The position numbers were made by a program, and so were the translations under genes. The notes under the pieces are model-generated. The model was not told the DNA's origin. It did no database searches and saw only the letters and a program-made list of their open reading frames with translations. Positions 1 to 8,606 of a DNA stretch of 64,000 nucleotides are shown here, one piece after another. Position 1 is the stretch's first letter. Each line of letters begins with the position of its first letter. Where the stretch lies: contig CAYQUX010000007.1 in NCBI GenBank assembly GCA_964420995.1, positions 62,001 to 126,000 on the forward strand. The letters are read 5' to 3'. Source of the stretch: Leptolinea sp964420995 (GTDB lineage Bacteria > Chloroflexota > Anaerolineae > Anaerolineales > Anaerolineaceae).

Positions 1-200
1 AACGAGACTACCTGCAACAGCTTTCCGATGCGTATGAAGATTTCCTCTCCCATTCTTCCCGCTTACCGTACCCAACGTTGATCATAGATACGGAAAATAC
101 TGATTACATCCGGTCAGTAGATGAATTGAAAGTGATTGAAAATCGTATCCGCCAGGCGCTCCAGTTGAGCCCCTTCCAACCCACATTGCCCATCTCATGA
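1..200 (+). CDS. deoxynucleoside kinase, C-terminal part (truncated by window edge)
   Basis: The window opens inside a reading frame (first whole codon at base 3) that ends with TGA at 198-200. The 65 visible residues match the C-terminal helix region of dNK-family kinases, which phosphorylate deoxyadenosine/deoxyguanosine/deoxycytidine for dNTP salvage: YLQQLSDAYEDF, then TLIIDT and DYIRSVDEL. The second kinase of this window (4525-5163) ends with the same layout (YLDRVNQLYNEW, then DYVVKPEHLE), so the two are paralogues. The P-loop half lies outside the window. Family assignment rests only on this tail but the match is clear by eye. Confidence 0.75.
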   Translation, partial: RDYLQQLSDAYEDFLSHSSRLPYPTLIIDTENTDYIRSVDELKVIENRIRQALQLSPFQPTLPIS

Positions 201-225
201 CCGGAAAATTTGCATTTGTTATAAT
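197..225 (+). promoter_or_regulatory. candidate sigma-70 type promoter for the 251 gene
   Basis: A perfect TATAAT lies at 220-225, preceded 17 bases upstream by ATGACC (197-202), a 4/6 match to TTGACA that overlaps the end of the kinase gene. Transcription would begin near 232, about 19 bases before the ATG at 251. Confidence 0.4.
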
Positions 226-250
226 CCTGGTTGGATAAGGGAAAAACAGG

Positions 251-1261
251 ATGCGGATAACAAAAGAGGCCATGCTCAGACTGGCGCGAGATACAGCAGT
301 GTTGCGAGCCAACCAGGATCGCAGTGTTGTTTGCGCCTATCTAACCGGCTCGCTGGTCAGAGAAGACCCATTTATTGGCGGAACCACAGATGTTGACCTT
401 TTTTTCATTCATTCTGTGAAACCAGAAAAAAGCCGGGAAATCCTCTACCTGAGCGATGATGTGTCCCTTGATATCGCGCACATCGAGCAAATCCGGTTCA
501 AGCAGCCACGCCATTTAAGAGCGGATGCCTGGCTGGGTCCCTTTTTATGTGCCAAACCCAGAGTTATGTATGACACCCATCACTGGTTTGAATTTACGGA
601 AGCCAGCGTGGCCGCCCAGTTCTACCGTCCGGAATATGTGCTTGAAAGGGCTCGTCCCCTGGCTGCGGCAGCCCGGCAGGTATGGATGGATTTCCACCTG
701 GCACAACCGGAACCTGCCCCGGTTAATGTTTTGACATATCTCAATTGTGTGCAAAACGCGGGAAATGCCATCGCTCTTCTGAGCGGAACTCCGTTGACGG
801 ATAGGCGTTTTTTGATCGATCTTCCGGCACGACTTGAAGCAGTCAATCAATCCAGTCTCATTGGTGATTTTGAAAAACTTATTCTCCCTTCGCAACTCTC
901 CGATCTTGATTGGACCCAGTGGATCACTCGCTGGGAACCCTCTCTGGCACGTGCCGCGAATTCTTCAGGCTGTCCATCCCGATTGACCAGACCCCGGCAC
1001 AACTACTACTCCAGAGCGGTTCATACTCTCTCCGATGAAAACCCTTCAGCAGCCGCCTGGATTTTGTTGAATATCTGGACAGAATCCGCTTCTTTATTGC
1101 CTTCAGATGATCCATTATTGGAGGATTGGAAAATGGCGTGTTCTGAATTCTTGCAGATAAAAGATACGTTTAATTCTGTATGGAACAACCTGGATATTCT
1201 TCTTGACTCAGTGGAATCGATTCTGGACACATTCGCATCAGAAAATGGTTTGACCGAATAA
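251..1261 (+). CDS. nucleotidyltransferase-fold protein of unknown substrate
   Basis: 336 residues. Residues 33-52 carry the polymerase-beta nucleotidyltransferase signature, a G-S pair followed by a DVDLFF acidic strand (GS-x(n)-DxD), as in aminoglycoside and minimal nucleotidyltransferases. The remaining ~250 residues are mostly helical with no motif I recognise and could be a helical substrate-binding domain. The ATG at 251 has a purine-rich AAGGG about nine bases upstream and a TATAAT box at 220-225. It follows the kinase gene by 50 bases on the same strand. The transferred nucleotide and acceptor cannot be told; antibiotic modification, tRNA-like or protein NMPylation are all open. Confidence 0.6.
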   Translation: MRITKEAMLRLARDTAVLRANQDRSVVCAYLTGSLVREDPFIGGTTDVDLFFIHSVKPEKSREILYLSDDVSLDIAHIEQIRFKQPRHLRADAWLGPFLCAKPRVMYDTHHWFEFTEASVAAQFYRPEYVLERARPLAAAARQVWMDFHLAQPEPAPVNVLTYLNCVQNAGNAIALLSGTPLTDRRFLIDLPARLEAVNQSSLIGDFEKLILPSQLSDLDWTQWITRWEPSLARAANSSGCPSRLTRPRHNYYSRAVHTLSDENPSAAAWILLNIWTESASLLPSDDPLLEDWKMACSEFLQIKDTFNSVWNNLDILLDSVESILDTFASENGLTE

Positions 1262-1793
1262 CTTAATAAAACTGTGGATAAATCTGATTTATCTGTGGAT
1301 AACTCCTTAAAAATGTGGATAACTTCCCTCTTTTTCGGGATTTAGCGTGGAGTAAAACTCCTTTTTGTACACAGAATTCCAGTAGAATTTAAAGAAGCAA
1401 GGAAAACAAACGCGGTGGATTTTTCTGAGGAAATATATAAGAGGATTATCCACAGAACTATCAGTCCTACAATTCATATGATCATCCCATATATTGTGCG
1501 ATTCTCTATGGATGAGGCTGTATATTCCGGTTGAATAGAAAATTTGTCATTTTCTACACATATCCACATACCCTACTAAGATTACGAATCCTTTTAAAAA
1601 ATAATAAGGTAATTTAATTCGGGGTGGAAGTAAAAAACGAAAGAAATGAATATATTCTGAAAGGATTTTTGATTGATTTTTCCCCGGTAATACAATATGA
1701 TAGGATAATTATATAAGCGAGGGTTGAGAGAATTAAAGAATACACAAACCGTCAGTATGCACATTCTCCAATTCTGATCAAGGATATTCCAGT
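1262..1793. other. AT-rich gap with DnaA-box cluster; candidate replication origin (oriC)
   Basis: This 532-bp gene-free stretch has four perfect TTATCCACA DnaA boxes: three on the minus strand at 1273-1281, 1294-1302 and 1314-1322 (start spacing 21 and 20, about two helical turns), and one on the plus strand at 1446-1454. Single-mismatch boxes lie at 1365-1373, 1552-1560 and 1560-1568. Very AT-rich DNA follows at about 1585-1620, a plausible unwinding element. By chance about 0.004 perfect copies would be expected here on both strands. No dnaA, dnaN or gyr gene is next to it, so a DnaA-titration site (datA-like) or a plasmid-type origin remains possible. The galTK promoter sits at its right end. 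Confidence 0.6.
1673..1701 (+). promoter_or_regulatory. candidate promoter of galTK
   Basis: TTGATT (1673-1678) and TATGAT (1696-1701) are separated by 17 bases. Transcription would start near 1708, giving a leader of about 86 bases before galT. Confidence 0.4.
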
Positions 1794-2834
1794 ATGTTTT
1801 CTACTTCACACCGACGTTTTAATCCATTAACACGAGAATGGATTCTTGTTTCTCCGCATAGATCCAAGCGACCCTGGTTGGGGCAAGTGGAAAAACGTAC
1901 CCCAGAAGCGTTACCTGCATATGACCCGGAATGTTACCTCTGTCCAGGAAACGAACGCGCCGGCGGGATCAAAAATAACGCTTACACAGGCACGTATGTT
2001 TTTGATAATGATTTCTCCGCCCTTCTGCCTGAGACGACAATTGATAAGGAAACTAAACAACATCCATTAATGCGTGCCGAATCCGAATCAGGTATTTGCA
2101 GGGTGGTTTGCTTCTCTCCAAGGCATGACCTCACCCTTCCTGAATTGGATATAACCACTATATCCAACGTGATCCAGACGTGGACACGCGAAACAGTTGA
2201 CCTTTCTTCCCGAAAAAATATCGCTTACGTTCAGGTATTCGAGAACAAAGGGGCTGTAATGGGCTGCTCCAATCCGCACCCGCACAGCCAGATTTGGTCG
2301 CAATCCATTCTTCCCAATGAACCGGCCAAGGAACTGGCTTCTCAAACGGAGTATTTCAACCGGCAAAACAAAACCCTGCTTCATGAATATGTTGAAGCAG
2401 AACATCAGCAAAAAGACCGCCTGGTGGCGGTAAATGATCATTTCACGGCACTGGTTCCCTTCTGGGGAATCTGGCCGTTCGAAATTCTGGTCATTGCCCA
2501 TGGAAAGGCATCCCGACTGGAAGACCTGACCAATGAGGAAGTTGATTCTCTGGCAGATATTATGAAGCGGGTAACCACCCGTTACGATAACCTGTTTGAA
2601 ACATCTTTTCCCTATTCCATGGGATTTCACCAGGCGCCGGCGGATGGGCAAAAACATGATGAGTGGACTCTGCACGCACATTTTTATCCACCTCTTCTTC
2701 GTTCCGCGACGGTCAAGAAATTCATGGTTGGATATGAATTGCTTTCCATGCCGCAGCGCGATATCACCCCTGAAGTAGCCGCAGCACGATTAAGAGATCT
2801 TTCCGATACTGTTCATTATCGATCCATTCTATAG
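1794..2834 (+). CDS. galT: galactose-1-phosphate uridylyltransferase
   Basis: 346 residues, the usual length for bacterial GalT. It exchanges UMP between UDP-glucose and galactose-1-phosphate in the Leloir pathway, in the cytoplasm. Seen: the zinc pair C47-x-x-C50 (CYLCPGN), the catalytic H162-P-H164-S-Q166 motif in which the histidine after the proline carries the uridylyl group, and the C-terminal half with FHQAPADG and HAHFYPP. The ATG has AAGGA about ten bases upstream. galK follows after 31 bases, so the two form an operon. No galE (epimerase) or galactose transporter is in the window. Confidence 0.95.
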   Translation: MFSTSHRRFNPLTREWILVSPHRSKRPWLGQVEKRTPEALPAYDPECYLCPGNERAGGIKNNAYTGTYVFDNDFSALLPETTIDKETKQHPLMRAESESGICRVVCFSPRHDLTLPELDITTISNVIQTWTRETVDLSSRKNIAYVQVFENKGAVMGCSNPHPHSQIWSQSILPNEPAKELASQTEYFNRQNKTLLHEYVEAEHQQKDRLVAVNDHFTALVPFWGIWPFEILVIAHGKASRLEDLTNEEVDSLADIMKRVTTRYDNLFETSFPYSMGFHQAPADGQKHDEWTLHAHFYPPLLRSATVKKFMVGYELLSMPQRDITPEVAAARLRDLSDTVHYRSIL

Positions 2835-2865
2835 ACATTCATTCTTCTTACCCACAGGAACTATC

Positions 2866-4041
2866 ATGGAATTACTGCAAACCGTAACCGCTGAATTTCA
2901 AAAACGATTTGGTGAAAAACCTGCGCATATCGCCATGGCGCCGGGGCGGGTGAACCTGCTGGGTGAGCACGTGGATTACAACGATGGATTTGTCCTGCCG
3001 GCGGCCATTAACCTGGCAACCTGGATCGCTTTTTCCCCCACCGGAACAGACGAGACAACCCTTTCAGCCATCGACCTTAAAGATGAAGTCACCTTTACCT
3101 CAACCGGGATTCAAACAAAAAAAGATATTGCCGGAAAAGATTTTTCAGACTGGGTCAAATACCCCGCAGGCGTAGCCTGGTCACTTCAGGAAAAGGGGCT
3201 GAGCGTGAGGGGAATGAAAGCCGTGTTTTGTTCTGATGTGCCCCGGGGTGCCAGTCTCAGTTCTTCCGCTTCCGTGGAAATGGCCTTTGGAACGGCATGG
3301 GAATTGCTGGGAGGCTGGAATATCCCTCCCATGCAACTCGCGTTGATCGGGCAGTATGCCGAGAACAGGTATGTGGGCATGAATTGCGGCATTATGGACC
3401 AGTTTGCTTCCGCCTGCGGCGAGAAAGACCGGCTGCTGTTGCTGGATTGCCGCAGTCTGGAATATCGAACGTTACCCCTGCCGGAAGATATTGCCATTGT
3501 GATTGCCGACACGACCATAAGACGGTCTCTTTTAACCAGCGCGTATAACAAACGGCGTGCCAGTTGTGAAGAAGCGGTAACCCTGTTACAGAAAAAGAAA
3601 CCCGGATTAACATCCCTGCGGGATATCACCCCGGAAGAATTCGATAGACTTTCTTATGATCTGCCGGAAGAGACCGGGATGCGTGCCCGGCACGTGGTCA
3701 ATGAGATTGAGCGTACCTCAAGGGCTATTCCGTTGCTTGAAAAGGGAGACGTGGAATCTTTTGGCGAGTTGATGAATGACTGTCACGCCTCACTTCGCGA
3801 TCTGTATGAGGTTTCCGGTCCGGAATTGGATATGATGGCCCGGTTGGCTCAACCCATAAAAGGTTGTTATGGCGCCCGCCAGACCGGCGGTGGATTTGCC
3901 GGTTGCACCGTCAACCTGGTCAGAAAAGAAGAAACCGGTAACTTTTCACAAACGCTATCCGCCCAGTACGAAAAACAAACCGGTCTCCATCCCTCCGTTT
4001 ATATCTGTCAGGCATCCGGTGGGGCAGCGATTATTTCTTGA
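2866..4041 (+). CDS. galK: galactokinase
   Basis: 391 residues, normal for GalK. It phosphorylates galactose at C1 with ATP. All GHMP-kinase signatures are visible: the galactokinase box GRVNLLGEHVDYNDG near residues 27-41, the phosphate-binding loop RGASLSSSASVE near 127-138, the catalytic Asp region NCGIMDQF, and the C-terminal glycine-rich motif RQTGGGFAGC. It is the second gene of the galTK operon, with an AGGA ribosome site before the ATG. Confidence 0.95.
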   Translation: MELLQTVTAEFQKRFGEKPAHIAMAPGRVNLLGEHVDYNDGFVLPAAINLATWIAFSPTGTDETTLSAIDLKDEVTFTSTGIQTKKDIAGKDFSDWVKYPAGVAWSLQEKGLSVRGMKAVFCSDVPRGASLSSSASVEMAFGTAWELLGGWNIPPMQLALIGQYAENRYVGMNCGIMDQFASACGEKDRLLLLDCRSLEYRTLPLPEDIAIVIADTTIRRSLLTSAYNKRRASCEEAVTLLQKKKPGLTSLRDITPEEFDRLSYDLPEETGMRARHVVNEIERTSRAIPLLEKGDVESFGELMNDCHASLRDLYEVSGPELDMMARLAQPIKGCYGARQTGGGFAGCTVNLVRKEETGNFSQTLSAQYEKQTGLHPSVYICQASGGAAIIS

Positions 4042-4132
4042 AATAAAGTAATACGGATATCTTAAATTTTGTGAAAATACTGAAAAATGTGGAAATAACC
4101 GGTATTTAGTCTTATTAATACAATATAACCGC

Positions 4133-4175
4133 TTGTATAACCCATCATTATTCTGTATGATACATTAACAGAATA
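4133..4175 (+). promoter_or_regulatory. candidate spoVS promoter with overlapping inverted repeat
   Basis: TTGTAT (4133-4138) and TATGAT (4156-4161) are 17 bases apart. An 8-bp inverted repeat, TATTCTGT (4149-4156) and ACAGAATA (4168-4175) with an 11-base spacer, covers the -10 box and expected start site, a position typical for a repressor operator. The cognate regulator is not known. Confidence 0.4.
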
Positions 4176-4239
4176 TTAATATGCCCCTATAAGTAGAACG
4201 CATATTCCCACAAACCTTGACCAATCAAGGAGGAGAATG

Positions 4240-4500
4240 ATGGACGTCATCAAAGTGAAAGCTACCTCCCGCACAGCCGCCGTCGCGGGGGCCATCGCAG
4301 GCGTGATCCGCGAGAAAAAACACGCGGAAGTGCAGGCGATCGGGGCAGGAGCCGTAAACCAGGCTGTTAAAGCCATGGTTCTGGCAAAAGGCTACCTGGC
4401 AGAAGAGAATGTCAACATATATTGTGTTCCTGAGTTTGTGGATGTGGATATTGATGGCAAGGTACGTACGGCCATCAAGTTGATTGTAGAACCGAAATAG
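4240..4500 (+). CDS. spoVS: stage V sporulation protein S (SpoVS), Alba-like
   Basis: 86 residues, near the Bacillus SpoVS length. The core QAIGAGAVNQAVKAM and the ending RTAIKLIVEP are the family hallmarks; the fold is Alba-like and probably binds nucleic acid. The frame offers ATG at 4237 and 4240; AAGGAGG at 4227-4233 is six bases from 4240 and only three from 4237, so I choose 4240. Although named for sporulation, SpoVS occurs widely in non-spore-formers, and no other sporulation gene is nearby apart from the SpoIIIAA-like ATPase at 47762-49402. Its role here is unknown. It stands alone between galK and a convergent kinase gene. Confidence 0.9.
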   Translation: MDVIKVKATSRTAAVAGAIAGVIREKKHAEVQAIGAGAVNQAVKAMVLAKGYLAEENVNIYCVPEFVDVDIDGKVRTAIKLIVEPK

Positions 4501-4524
4501 AGCATAGCGAGTTCAGCGGTTTGT

Positions 4525-5163
4525 CTATCCGGAAAAGACAACTTCGTCTTTTCCGTTCAATTTCTGTTGGACTTTTTCGGTAATAAGTTCAAGATGTTCC
4601 GGCTTGACCACATAATCCATTTCGTCTGCGGGAATGGTCAGAACCGGGCATAATGTGAACGCGGCGATCCATTCGTTGTACAGTTGATTAACCCGGTCGA
4701 GATAATCAGGGCTGATGGATTTCTCGTAATCCCGGTTGCGCAGAGCGATGCGTTTCAGGAGGGTATCTACTGATGCGCGTAGGTAAACCACAAGATCAGG
4801 CGGCGGCAGAAATTCTGCCAGTGTCTGGTACAGCGACCGGTAGGTGTCATAATCGCGGTCGCTTAAATTTCCCTGTAGATTTAGGTTGCGGGCAAAAACT
4901 TCGGCGTCTTCATAAATACTGCGGTCCTGGATGACCGATCCATTGTGATGCAGGATTTGATGATGAATATGCAACCGGCGGGATAAAAAGAAAACCTGGG
5001 ATTGAAAGCTCCATCGACTCATGTCCTGGTAAAAGTCTGCCAGGTAGGGGTTTTCTGTTTCCGGTTCATAAAAGGGCTGCCAGCCCAACTTCTGGCAGAG
5101 CATTGTCACCAGAGTTGATTTTCCCACGCCAATATTTCCGGCGACAATAATGAATTTATTCAT
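4525..5163 (-). CDS. deoxynucleoside kinase
   Basis: 212 residues of the dNK/thymidine-kinase-2 family, which salvages deoxyadenosine, deoxyguanosine or deoxycytidine. Seen: N-terminal P-loop GNIGVGKST (residues 9-17), the catalytic Glu region YEPETENPYL, the DRS motif (QDRSIYEDAEVF) and a lid rich in arginine (LLKRIALRNRDYE). Substrate choice cannot be read from sequence. It is a paralogue of the truncated kinase at 1-200, 4.3 kb away on the other strand; paired dNKs with different base preference are known in Firmicutes (dGK/dAK). Confidence 0.9.
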   Translation of the reverse strand: MNKFIIVAGNIGVGKSTLVTMLCQKLGWQPFYEPETENPYLADFYQDMSRWSFQSQVFFLSRRLHIHHQILHHNGSVIQDRSIYEDAEVFARNLNLQGNLSDRDYDTYRSLYQTLAEFLPPPDLVVYLRASVDTLLKRIALRNRDYEKSISPDYLDRVNQLYNEWIAAFTLCPVLTIPADEMDYVVKPEHLELITEKVQQKLNGKDEVVFSG

Positions 5164-5224
5164 GTTCGAAATCCTGAAGGTAAAGTTTGTTCAAATTATA
5201 CCCATACCGGGAAGTCATTAAACC

Positions 5225-5251
5225 AAAAAGCAGCCTCTTGGGCTGCTTTTT
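5225..5251 (-). terminator. intrinsic terminator after the ferredoxin gene
   Basis: An 11-bp stem, AAAAAGCAGCC (5225-5235) pairing with GGCTGCTTTTT (5241-5251), encloses a 5-base loop. It lies between the ferredoxin stop and the kinase start, both on the minus strand, so it should end ferredoxin transcription. Confidence 0.75.
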
Positions 5252-5271
5252 TTGGTCAACCTATCTGTATC

Positions 5272-5445
5272 TTAGGCGGGATGGATGGAATCGGTGGGGC
5301 AGACATCCACACAGGCGCCGCAGTCTACGCATTTGTCCGCGTCGATGACCATATTGCCATCGATTTCGGAGATCGCGCTTTCGGGGCATTCGCTTTCACA
5401 GGCGCCGCAGTTGATGCAGGTATCGGTATCAATTTTGTGAGCCAT
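5272..5445 (-). CDS. 2[4Fe-4S] ferredoxin
   Basis: 57 residues with two CxxCxxCxxxCP clusters (CINCGACESECP and CVDCGACVDVCP), the classic clostridial-type ferredoxin that shuttles single low-potential electrons. The open frame runs farther upstream (to 5568), but the ATG at 5445 is preceded by AAGGAAGG and the upstream residues look like spurious translation, so 5445 is the start. Monocistronic, with its own terminator. Presence fits an anaerobic redox metabolism. Confidence 0.93.
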   Translation of the reverse strand: MAHKIDTDTCINCGACESECPESAISEIDGNMVIDADKCVDCGACVDVCPTDSIHPA

Positions 5446-5621
5446 TCGTTTACCTTCCTTTGGTTGTAAAAAATGCAAGAGTAATTTTACCCTTACGACC
5501 AATCTTTGTGAAGCGTAACACAATTGGATAAAGCGAGTCAATAAATTCATAATAAAAAAAGTAATCATATTCGAGGGAATAATGTCACTAATCCTGCAAC
5601 CTTAGTGATTCAAATTCCTGT

Positions 5622-5651
5622 TTTACAGGTCGACCCGCCTTGTAGTATGAT
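5622..5651 (+). promoter_or_regulatory. candidate promoter giving a nearly leaderless GT2 message
   Basis: TTTACA (5622-5627) and TATGAT (5646-5651), each 5/6 to consensus, lie 18 bases apart. The predicted start near 5658 is about five bases from the ATG at 5663, and no Shine-Dalgarno is present. Confidence 0.45.
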
Positions 5652-5662
5652 TCACCTATCCC

Positions 5663-6619
5663 ATGAAAACTGTTGACCTGGTCATACCTGTTTATAACGA
5701 AGAAGAGGTCATTGAACTCTTTCACACCAAATTAACGGCCGCTATTAAGGATTTGCCGTTTGTTTTCACCATTTTTTATGTGAATGATGGATCATCGGAT
5801 GCCACCGGTCAAAGATTGAATACTCTATCGATAGCCGATCCGCGTATTCAGGTGGTGGAACTAAGCCGCAACTTCGGTCACCAGGCCGCTCTCACCGCCG
5901 GGCTAGACAGGGCTGAGTCAGATTATGTCATTTCCCTGGATGGCGATGGACAACACCCTCCCGAGTTGATCGCCGAGATGTTGAAACTGGCAGAAACCGG
6001 CTTTGATGTAGTTTTAACCGAAAGAATGGACACCCAGGGAACATCCGCGTTCAAACGCTGGACTTCGAAGACGTTCTACCGGTTGATCAACAGTATCGGC
6101 AGCACGCAAATCACCCCCGGCGCGGCTGATTTTCGCCTGCTTTCACGGCAGGTGGTGGAAGCACTGCGCAGCATGCCGGAATACCACCGATTTCTGCGGG
6201 GCATGGTCGCCTGGGTGGGCTTTCGCAGCGTGATTCTGCCGTACACCCCGCCAGCCCGTATGGCTGGCAAATCAAAGTACTCATTCAGCAAGATGCTGCG
6301 GCTCAGCATGGATGCGGTTTTTTCCTTTTCGCTGGTGCCCCTGTATATTGGTATCTCGCTGGGAATACTCATGCTGGTGCTGGCGTTGATTGAGATGATC
6401 TATGTGCTCAGTTTCTGGGTGACCGGCAACATCAGTCACCTGGCGCCAGGCTGGAGCTCGCTGATGTTCATCATTCTGATCGTGGGGGGTTTTTTGATGA
6501 TCTCCATCGGGGTGATTGGCGTGTACATTGGTTATATCTTCCAGGAAGTTAAAGGCCGGCCGGTCTATCTTGTGCGGGTGCCTGGCGATGAGTCACAAAA
6601 AGGTTCCACTGCTGATTAA
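5663..6619 (+). CDS. GT2 glycosyltransferase, polyprenyl-phosphate sugar synthase type (DPM1/GtrB/ArnC-like)
   Basis: 318 residues. It probably moves a sugar from a nucleotide-sugar to polyprenyl phosphate on the cytoplasmic face. Seen: N-terminal DLVIPVYNEEE, the DGSSDAT nucleotide-binding turn, the catalytic SLDGDGQHPPE (DxD), the RFLRGMV box conserved in this family and two C-terminal membrane spans (about residues 226-255 and 262-290). The next gene, a large GT-C-like membrane protein, starts inside the 3' end of this one, so the lipid-linked sugar may be its donor. Sugar identity is unknown. Confidence 0.9.
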   Translation: MKTVDLVIPVYNEEEVIELFHTKLTAAIKDLPFVFTIFYVNDGSSDATGQRLNTLSIADPRIQVVELSRNFGHQAALTAGLDRAESDYVISLDGDGQHPPELIAEMLKLAETGFDVVLTERMDTQGTSAFKRWTSKTFYRLINSIGSTQITPGAADFRLLSRQVVEALRSMPEYHRFLRGMVAWVGFRSVILPYTPPARMAGKSKYSFSKMLRLSMDAVFSFSLVPLYIGISLGILMLVLALIEMIYVLSFWVTGNISHLAPGWSSLMFIILIVGGFLMISIGVIGVYIGYIFQEVKGRPVYLVRVPGDESQKGSTAD

Positions 6620-8579
6620 ACAGGCTTTTGCCCGATTGACGTACAGAGCATGGATGGCGCCGGTTGGTTTGCTGGCCGTGTGTTTTGTTTCCTACGGATT
6701 GCTTTTTCCTTTTCTGGGTTGGTACTGGGACGAGTGGCCGATCACCTGGATTGCCAACAAGCTCGGCCCGGAGGGACTGGCGCGTTATTTTGAGACCAAC
6801 CGTCCCTACTGGGGATTGATCTACCGCTTCACCACGCAGTGGCTGGGCGCGGTCCCCTGGCACTGGCAGTTGTTTGGTCTGTTCTGGCGCTGGCTGGGGA
6901 CTGTACTTGTCTGGGGGATAGTACGCGCGGTATGGCCCGGGCGTGAATTCCGCGCGCTGGCGGCAGGGATGTTCTTTGCCGTCTGGCCGTCATTCGCACA
7001 GCAGTCCATTGCCATGATGTACGGGCACTTCTTCATTGTCTTTGACTGTTTCCTGGCTTCACTGTGGTTGAACCTGAAGGCGCTGGACCATCCCCGCGCG
7101 AAGGTCTGGCTGATCCTGGCAGGGATGCCGCTGGCGGCTGTTAACCTGCTGGCCATGGAATATTTCTTCCTGTTGGAGATATTACGACCGCTTTTTCTGT
7201 GGGCAGCACTGTCGGATCGTGACATCAAAACCGGACGTCTAAAATCGACCTTCTTTTACTGGCTACCATACCTGCTGACCTTTGGCGGGGTGGGGTACTG
7301 GCGGGCGTTCCTTTTCCCGCATCAGACCCATAATTACCAGCCGATTTTGCTAACCGAATTGAACGTTGATCCACTTCAGGCTTTGCTCAGCCTGTTTTCC
7401 ACAGTGGGTAAAGACCTTCGGGCGGTGCTGCTGGATGCATGGGGACAGGTTCTGCGAATCCCAGAAGAAACCCTGCTGGGATCCCGAACATTGGTGCTCT
7501 ACTGGTTAGGACTGGCTCTTCTGGTTATCGTTTTCTACCTGCTGCTGAAATTATCGCAAGGAATAACACGCAACACGCCCGGCTCGCTGCTTTTCCCGCT
7601 CGCCATTGGATTGATCAGCCTCCTTGCGGCAGGAATCCCTTTCTGGGTGACTGGTTTGCCCATCGGATTGGGCTTTCCAAATGACCGGTTTACCCTGCCT
7701 TTCCTGCTTGGCGCGGCCCTTGTGCTGGCCGTTCTGCTTGAGCTCATCCCGGATAAATTCGCGCTGCGCTCTCTATTGACGGCGTTGTTGGTTGCGGCCG
7801 CGGTTGGACTGCAAATTCAGACAGCCTTCGCGTACCGGCGGGACTGGAATACCCAGCGCAACCTCTTTTGGCAACTAAGTTGGAGGGCCCCGGTGATTAA
7901 ACCGGGAACCGCCGTGGTGAGCACCGATCTGCCATTCCATTATTTCAGCGATAATTCACTGGTGGCGCCGCTCAACTGGGTATACGCGCCGGATAACCAT
8001 ACCAGTGCCATGGATTACATGTTTTATTACGCGTCTGTGCGTAAAGACCGTGCTCTCAAGCTGGAACCAGGGAAGGAAATATACCAGGGGTACCTGGCGG
8101 CGGATTTCACCGGCAGCAGCGACCGGTTGCTGATGATTGATTACCATCCGCCGGCGTGCCTGAGGGTGTTGGACCCTGAATATGATCCGGTAAACCCTCT
8201 CTTGCCGCCATTGATGAGGGAGGCCGCCCGGTTGAGCAATCCGGCAGTGGTGGCAAATGAAAGCAGCAGCGCGATACCTACACGCATTCCAGACAATACT
8301 GTTTTCGGTGCAGAACCGGCGCGCGGCTGGTGTTACTACTTCGAGAAGGCCAGCCTGCTGGCGCAGCAGGGGAACTGGCCGGCAGTAGCAGACCTTGGCG
8401 ATCAGGCTTTCACGCTGGGCGACTACCCGAATGACCCCATGGAGCGCTTTGTATTCATTGAAGCCTACGCGCATACCGGAAGAATGGAGCGCGCAAGGGA
8501 ATTAAGCGATGAGGTGTTGAAGATCGCCCCGCTGGCCAAAGCGCCTCTGGACAAATTGTGGGAACGTATCAACCAATAG
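6588..8579 (+). CDS. large multi-pass membrane protein, GT-C glycosyltransferase-like
   Basis: 663 residues with roughly ten to twelve membrane spans in the first ~460 residues and a soluble C-terminal part. Just after the first span comes an acidic motif (YWDEWP) and then NRPYWG, the position where GT-C enzymes keep their catalytic Asp/Glu in the first periplasmic loop. The protein at 21009-22664 has the same plan (YYDDWN, then IRPLSY), so I group them as one uncharacterised family. The last ~80 residues look like helical repeats (TPR-like). The start at 6588 overlaps the GT2 gene by 32 bases and gives MSHKK; ATG 6654 is an alternative. Transfer from a polyprenyl-linked sugar is inference. 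Confidence 0.65.
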   Translation: MSHKKVPLLIKQAFARLTYRAWMAPVGLLAVCFVSYGLLFPFLGWYWDEWPITWIANKLGPEGLARYFETNRPYWGLIYRFTTQWLGAVPWHWQLFGLFWRWLGTVLVWGIVRAVWPGREFRALAAGMFFAVWPSFAQQSIAMMYGHFFIVFDCFLASLWLNLKALDHPRAKVWLILAGMPLAAVNLLAMEYFFLLEILRPLFLWAALSDRDIKTGRLKSTFFYWLPYLLTFGGVGYWRAFLFPHQTHNYQPILLTELNVDPLQALLSLFSTVGKDLRAVLLDAWGQVLRIPEETLLGSRTLVLYWLGLALLVIVFYLLLKLSQGITRNTPGSLLFPLAIGLISLLAAGIPFWVTGLPIGLGFPNDRFTLPFLLGAALVLAVLLELIPDKFALRSLLTALLVAAAVGLQIQTAFAYRRDWNTQRNLFWQLSWRAPVIKPGTAVVSTDLPFHYFSDNSLVAPLNWVYAPDNHTSAMDYMFYYASVRKDRALKLEPGKEIYQGYLAADFTGSSDRLLMIDYHPPACLRVLDPEYDPVNPLLPPLMREAARLSNPAVVANESSSAIPTRIPDNTVFGAEPARGWCYYFEKASLLAQQGNWPAVADLGDQAFTLGDYPNDPMERFVFIEAYAHTGRMERARELSDEVLKIAPLAKAPLDKLWERINQ

Positions 8580-8606
8580 ATTCAACAATTTCGAAGGGTG
8601 GGAGTG

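Noticed and set aside
5446..5568. N-terminal extension of the ferredoxin frame
   Set aside because: AAGGAAGG directly before ATG 5445 and the compact 57-residue ferredoxin size argue against it.
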